Source of the DNA: Metarhizium brunneum
Lineage: Eukaryota; Ascomycota; Sordariomycetes; Hypocreales; Clavicipitaceae
Reading direction: 5' to 3'
Length of the DNA: 64,000 nucleotides
Assembly: GCF_013426205.1 (NCBI RefSeq)
Contig: NC_089423.1
Span: 1,426,001-1,490,000, forward strand
The translations under genes were made by a program, and so were the position numbers. This document shows positions 60,558-64,000 of this stretch, in pieces; within the stretch, counting starts at the first letter, position 1, and each line of letters begins with the position of its first letter. Under the pieces are notes generated by a model, which saw only the letters and a list, made by a program, of their open reading frames with translations, was not told where the DNA came from and searched no databases.

Positions 60558-61092
60558 CTAACGCTCGTGAGCGTCTAAAGCGGGCAGAATCCCATCCTCA
60601 GCATCTAACTCCGCCATACCACGACGAAATAATTCTGAACTCTTATCCTTGACACGATTCCGGATCTTTCGTATTCGGGCTAATCGATTTACGGCTGTGA
60701 AGAGCTGAGACTGAAGGTCGGCCAGCTGTGTGTGAAGCTCCAACAGCTTATTACCTGCCTCCTCCTCCTCTGACTCCAGTTTCTTCTGTTGCTCCAGTAA
60801 GCGCGTTACTAAGAAATACTGTCAGTAAAAGGATACAGACAAAACAAGGGCTGTGGCAGCACCCACAAGAAGAAGCCACTAAAACACCATCACATAGGCG
60901 ACCACGCCGCACGCACTCGCTACATCGCGATCTCCTATCCACTATACGGCAGGATTTACCGTTTTTAAAACAATAAGTACAAGGCATGTCCGCAGGGCAG
61001 CCGAATGAATTTATAACACCAATAAGATTGGCACGTTCGCGACCATTATCTTTCTTTGTGTTCGATTTCGGCTTGGAAATGCGACCGGACAT
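60558..61092 (-). CDS. antisense spliced gene inside the chromovirus: Zn2Cys6-like cluster plus coiled coil
   Basis: Exons 61092-60867 and 60808-60558 (58 nt intron, donor GTGGGT, CTGAC branch, TTAG acceptor) give 158 residues without any stop. Six cysteines at 38, 41, 48, 57, 60 and 67 have spacing CX2CX6CX8CX2CX6C, which is the fungal Zn2Cys6 (Gal4-type) pattern; the intervals are basic (KNGK, DRRSR, VRRGR). After the splice a leucine/Glu-rich coiled coil (about 78-125) and a basic RKIRNRVKD stretch follow, then an acidic end. Together this looks like a dimeric DNA- or RNA-binding protein. It runs opposite to gag-pol, between the chromodomain and the 3' LTR. I recall similar short proteins as common, unnamed ORFs in fungal genomes, but cannot check. 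Unlike gag and pol, it is undamaged. Confidence 0.72.
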
Positions 61093-61202
61093 GGCGTCAG
61101 CAGAACATCCCAGAGAATGGAAGAAGGAGGGAACTTACTAACGGAAGAAAGGGCTACAGAGCTATTTATGAAACGAGACTTGGGTCTTGAGGATAAGACC
61201 AT

Positions 61203-61213
61203 GGGAGAGGGGA
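61203..61213 (+). promoter_or_regulatory. polypurine tract
   Basis: GGGAGAGGGGA ends five bases before the 3' LTR and would prime plus-strand synthesis. Confidence 0.8.
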
Positions 61214-61218
61214 CATCG

Positions 61219-61658
61219 TGTTACGACCCAGTCGTATGCAGGAAGCAGGCTGCAGGTTGGGCCGGCTGCATGAGCCACGGGGCGGCACAGGCAGGGCGGA
61301 CAACGGATTAATAGTCGGAGCGACCGTCACATCTGGATCGCAGAAGGAACCGTGATCCGTGTAAGCGGGATCACGGTCATAACAGCGATCCAAAGGGAAA
61401 CATCACGACAGGAGAAGTGATCCATCGTAGTATATAAGGACCCCCAATTTCGCTCCATAGATAGACTCTAGCTCCTTAGCTTTCAACACAGATTATTACA
61501 TTAAATAAGCTTCGCTTACAACTCTTTGACTCTGATCACTTGGTTACGGTCTACGACCTATCACCAACGTAACAACCAACCGCTCAGATTGACTGCCCTA
61601 GTTGTTCTGCCAACATAAACTACGACTAGTTTATCCCTTGGGAACCTTAGCCGTTACA
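61219..61658 (+). repeat. 3' LTR of young chromovirus
   Basis: 440 bp, 97% identical to the 5' LTR with only transitions. It keeps the unmutated AGCTTTCAAC segment. Confidence 0.95.
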
Positions 61659-61663
61659 TTAAG
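61659..61663. repeat. target-site duplication TTAAG (right copy)
   Basis: Identical to the left copy. Confidence 0.9.
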
Positions 61664-63399
61664 TAATATTAAGTAGTTTATAAGGTTTTTAGTTAGTTTC
61701 TAGGTATTTTTAGAGTTTAAATATCCCTTTTACTTAATAAAATAATAATAATTTTTTATATTTTTTTATACTTTAAATATTTATTTAACTTTATATTTAT
61801 TAGTATTTTTTATTATAATATTTATAATAATTATAAATTTATTTAATATTTTCTTTAATAATAATATATAAAATATAAAATAAACTCTTATTTTATTTAA
61901 TAATAATAGTTTATAATTAATATTTAAGATTTTTTATTTAATAAAAAATAATTTAATTTTTTTTTAGTTAAGTTTATTATTAGGTTATTTTATTTTAATA
62001 TTTTTATAAATAAGGTATATTTTATATTTTTTTTTAAGATTAGTACTAATAATCTCTTTTTATTTATATAATATTTTATTTAATTTTATAAAAATATTTA
62101 TTTTTATTATAAGTATTTTTATATTTTTATTATAGTTATTATATATATTATAATTATTAGCGTGTTTATTTTTTATATTATATATATTTTAATAATAAGG
62201 TTAAATTTATAATTTACCTTAAATAATAATATTTTTATATTATTAATCTTAAAGTTATTATAAACTTATTATATTAATAATAGCTATTTTACCTAATTAT
62301 TCTATTAGTAATTAATATAATTTTATAAATATTATTTAAGTATCTGGTTTAAGATTTTTATTTATTTATTTAATTATAAATAAAATATTATAAATAAGCT
62401 TTACTTAACTTTTATAGTTTTTATAAGGCTTTTTTAAAAGTTTAATATAAATAATTTATTATAATTTAATATAAGCTTTATTAATAATTTATATTATATA
62501 ATAATTATTTTAAAAAATATATATATTAAATTTTTAATATTATTTAATTTTATATAAAAAATATAATAAGTATATTTTATAAGTTTATTAATAATAATTA
62601 GAATATTATTATAAATAACTTTTATTATTAGTTTTTTAAACTTTAATAATTTAATAATAAAGTTTATAATAATAATTTATTATATTTTTTTAGGTAATAA
62701 TATTAGTTATAATTTATTATATAATATATATTATATTACTTTTACTTTATTATATATATTATATTTCTTAATAATTTTTTATATTATTTTTTTACTTTTT
62801 AGAAAGTTATATAATTTTCTTATTTTATTAATTATTTTTTTTATATTTTAATATTTATATAAAAGGTATTTATATATTTTTTTAATAAGTTACTTTTAAA
62901 GTATATTAGAAATATATTATTATTTATTATATAAAAAGGTTTTATTTTTCTTAAATAAATATATTTTTATTTTTTAATTATTTAAATAGCTATTATTCTT
63001 AATATATAATATAATTTATTATATTTATATTTTATTTGGCTTAACTTATTAGGTTATATTAACTTTTTAAGTACTTAATATAAGGTTTTTATTTTTAGTA
63101 GTATATAATAAAAGTATATTATTTATTTATTTATTTAATTTTAAATTTTTTTTTTAATTAAGTATATTTACTTTTTTATTTTTAGATTTTTTATAATATA
63201 TAATTTTAAAATTATAATTTATAAAAGTTTTATATTATTTAATTTATTATTTATTTAGATTTTTTATAGTTAAAAATAATATAAAATTCTTATAATTAAT
63301 ATAAATTTTAATTTAATATTTTACTTTTATAAAATAATATTTTTATTTTTTAAAGTACTTAATAATAATTATAAGTTTTTTATTATAAATCTTATAATT
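61664..63399. other. AT-rich DNA, continuation of the mutated block
   Basis: Strongly T-rich on this strand, no open frame. It should be contiguous with 52,530-53,788 if the young element is taken out. Identity of the mutated repeat not recognised. Confidence 0.6.
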
Positions 63400-63835
63400 T
63401 GTTACGACCCAGCACGTAGGCTGCAGGTTGGGCCGGCTGCATGGAGCCGCCGGGCGGCACAGGCATGACGGGCCACGGAACATTGGTCGGCACGACAGGA
63501 CCAATGGGAAGGACGCTCAGTTATTATAAGTGAGCATGCACAACGCTCACCAGTGTTTGGAAGTGAGCATCGAGGATGCTCACCTCCGCGATAACTAGCA
63601 ACCGTAGTATATAGGGACCCCCAAATTCGCTTCATAGATAGCCTCTAGCTCCTTAGCTTTCAACACAGATCATTACATTGAATAAGCCTCGCTTACAACT
63701 CTTTGACTCTGATCACTTGGTTACGGTCTACGACCTATTACCAACGTAACACCCAACTGCTCAGATTGACTGCCCTAGTGGCTCTGCCAACATAAACTAC
63801 GACTAGTTTATCCCTTGGGAACCTTAGCCGTTACA
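63400..63835 (+). repeat. LTR of third chromovirus
   Basis: TGTTACGACCCAGCACG to CCGTTACA. U3 has its own inverted repeats: GTGAGC/GCTCAC (63530-63550) and GTGAGCAT/ATGCTCAC (63563-63583). TATATA near 63608 and AGCTTTCAAC at 63655-63664. Confidence 0.92.
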
Positions 63836-63836
63836 C

Positions 63837-63846
63837 GTTGAAAGCT
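63837..63846 (+). promoter_or_regulatory. primer binding site, self-priming type (third element)
   Basis: GTTGAAAGCT, perfect 10-base complement of AGCTTTCAAC in the LTR. Confidence 0.7.
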
Positions 63847-63898
63847 CTTGTTCAGACTACTACCGCGTCACTCTGAGCAATACCTGATAACTGTCAAC

Positions 63899-64000
63899 AT
63901 GGCACCACGCGAGACTACCACCGCATCTGGATCCAATGAAACCCGAGAGGGACCAACCACCATCTCTGCTCACGACATGCTTGCTGAGATCATACGCCTT
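63899..64000 (+). CDS. start of gag, third chromovirus (partial)
   Basis: ATGGCACCACGCGAG... and 34 codons, all open, cut off by the window end. Sequence is Thr/Ser/Glu-rich, like the start of ORF1 in the young element, but without the RIP-type stops seen there. It may be an intact gene, but most of it lies outside the window. Confidence 0.6.
   Translation, partial: MAPRETTTASGSNETREGPTTISAHDMLAEIIRL

Larger units (their letters stand above)
53794..61658 (+). mobile_element. young, lightly RIP-mutated Ty3/gypsy chromovirus
   Basis: A 7,865 bp element bounded by TG...CA LTRs of 440 bp and a TTAAG target duplication. The LTRs differ at 13 sites, all transitions with no indels; 10 fit CpA-to-TpA or TpG-to-TpA changes. 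Order inside: self-priming PBS, ORF1 (gag with zinc knuckle), ORF2 in the next frame (protease, RT, RNase H, integrase, chromodomain), antisense Zn-cluster gene, purine tract, LTR. Protease-RT-RNaseH-integrase order plus the chromodomain marks it as a chromovirus. Stops are nearly all TAA/TAG at places where CAA or CAG is expected, so the sense genes are dead but recent. Confidence 0.96.
63400..64000 (+). mobile_element. third chromovirus of the family, 5' end only
   Basis: Begins with a 436 bp LTR related to the others, then the same PBS (63837-63846) and the start of a gag frame that has no stop up to the window end. The middle of the LTR (U3) is different from the first two copies, whereas the part from the TATA box to the LTR end is nearly identical, so this is a subfamily member. 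Confidence 0.92.

Noticed and set aside
60361..60561. 66-codon plus-strand frame after the chromodomain
   Set aside because: It is in a different frame from pol and starts within the chromodomain; probably a shadow, although it is Pro/Glu-rich.
42714..64000. CRISPR array or satellite array
   Set aside because: Repeats are LTRs and AT simple sequence; no regular repeat-spacer pattern, and the DNA is eukaryotic.

Overview
The window looks like nuclear DNA of a filamentous ascomycete, probably a sordariomycete close to Hypocreales. The grounds are short 55-75 nt introns with CTAAC/CTGAC branch points, two HET-domain genes, a CFEM membrane protein, a GPI-anchored GH72 enzyme, an intronless tRNA-Val(AAC), and retrotransposons carrying a dense C-to-T/G-to-A signature like repeat-induced point mutation (RIP). 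The lineage is inferred, not proven.

Positions 1-42,700 are an ordinary gene-bearing, GC-balanced region with wide intergenic spaces. In order: two coiled-coil proteins; a DUF7702-like seven-helix membrane protein; an RBR (RING-IBR-RING) ubiquitin ligase; a CFEM membrane protein; a HET-domain protein; a DHA1-type MFS transporter; a Cys/His-rich repeat protein of unknown function whose start lies beside a tRNA-Val gene; a TRF/telobox-type telomere-repeat binding protein; a GH72 beta-1,3-glucanosyltransferase; a second HET-domain protein; a secreted trypsin-fold protein with an atypical specificity pocket; a membrane-associated short-chain dehydrogenase; an Rrg9/neugrin mitochondrial protein; and a calcipressin (calcineurin regulator). 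I rebuilt exon structures from splice signals and reading phase. The genes do not form a pathway cluster; most are housekeeping or cell-surface genes, with two nonself-recognition-type genes among them.

From about 42,714 to the end the window is an AT-rich transposon island. It holds three related Ty3/gypsy chromoviruses: one reduced to almost pure A/T but still complete, with LTRs and a target duplication (44,732-52,524); one younger and lightly mutated (53,794-61,658), inserted into DNA that is now AT-rich, with gag, protease, RT, RNase H, integrase and chromodomain all recognisable but broken by stop codons; and the 5' end of a third (63,400 onward) whose visible coding start is open. The family appears to self-prime (Tf1 style). 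It carries an antisense, spliced gene for a Zn2Cys6-like plus coiled-coil protein that is intact although the sense genes are dead. That antisense gene, the Cys/His-rich gene beside the tRNA, and the U3 inverted repeats are the items most worth following up.
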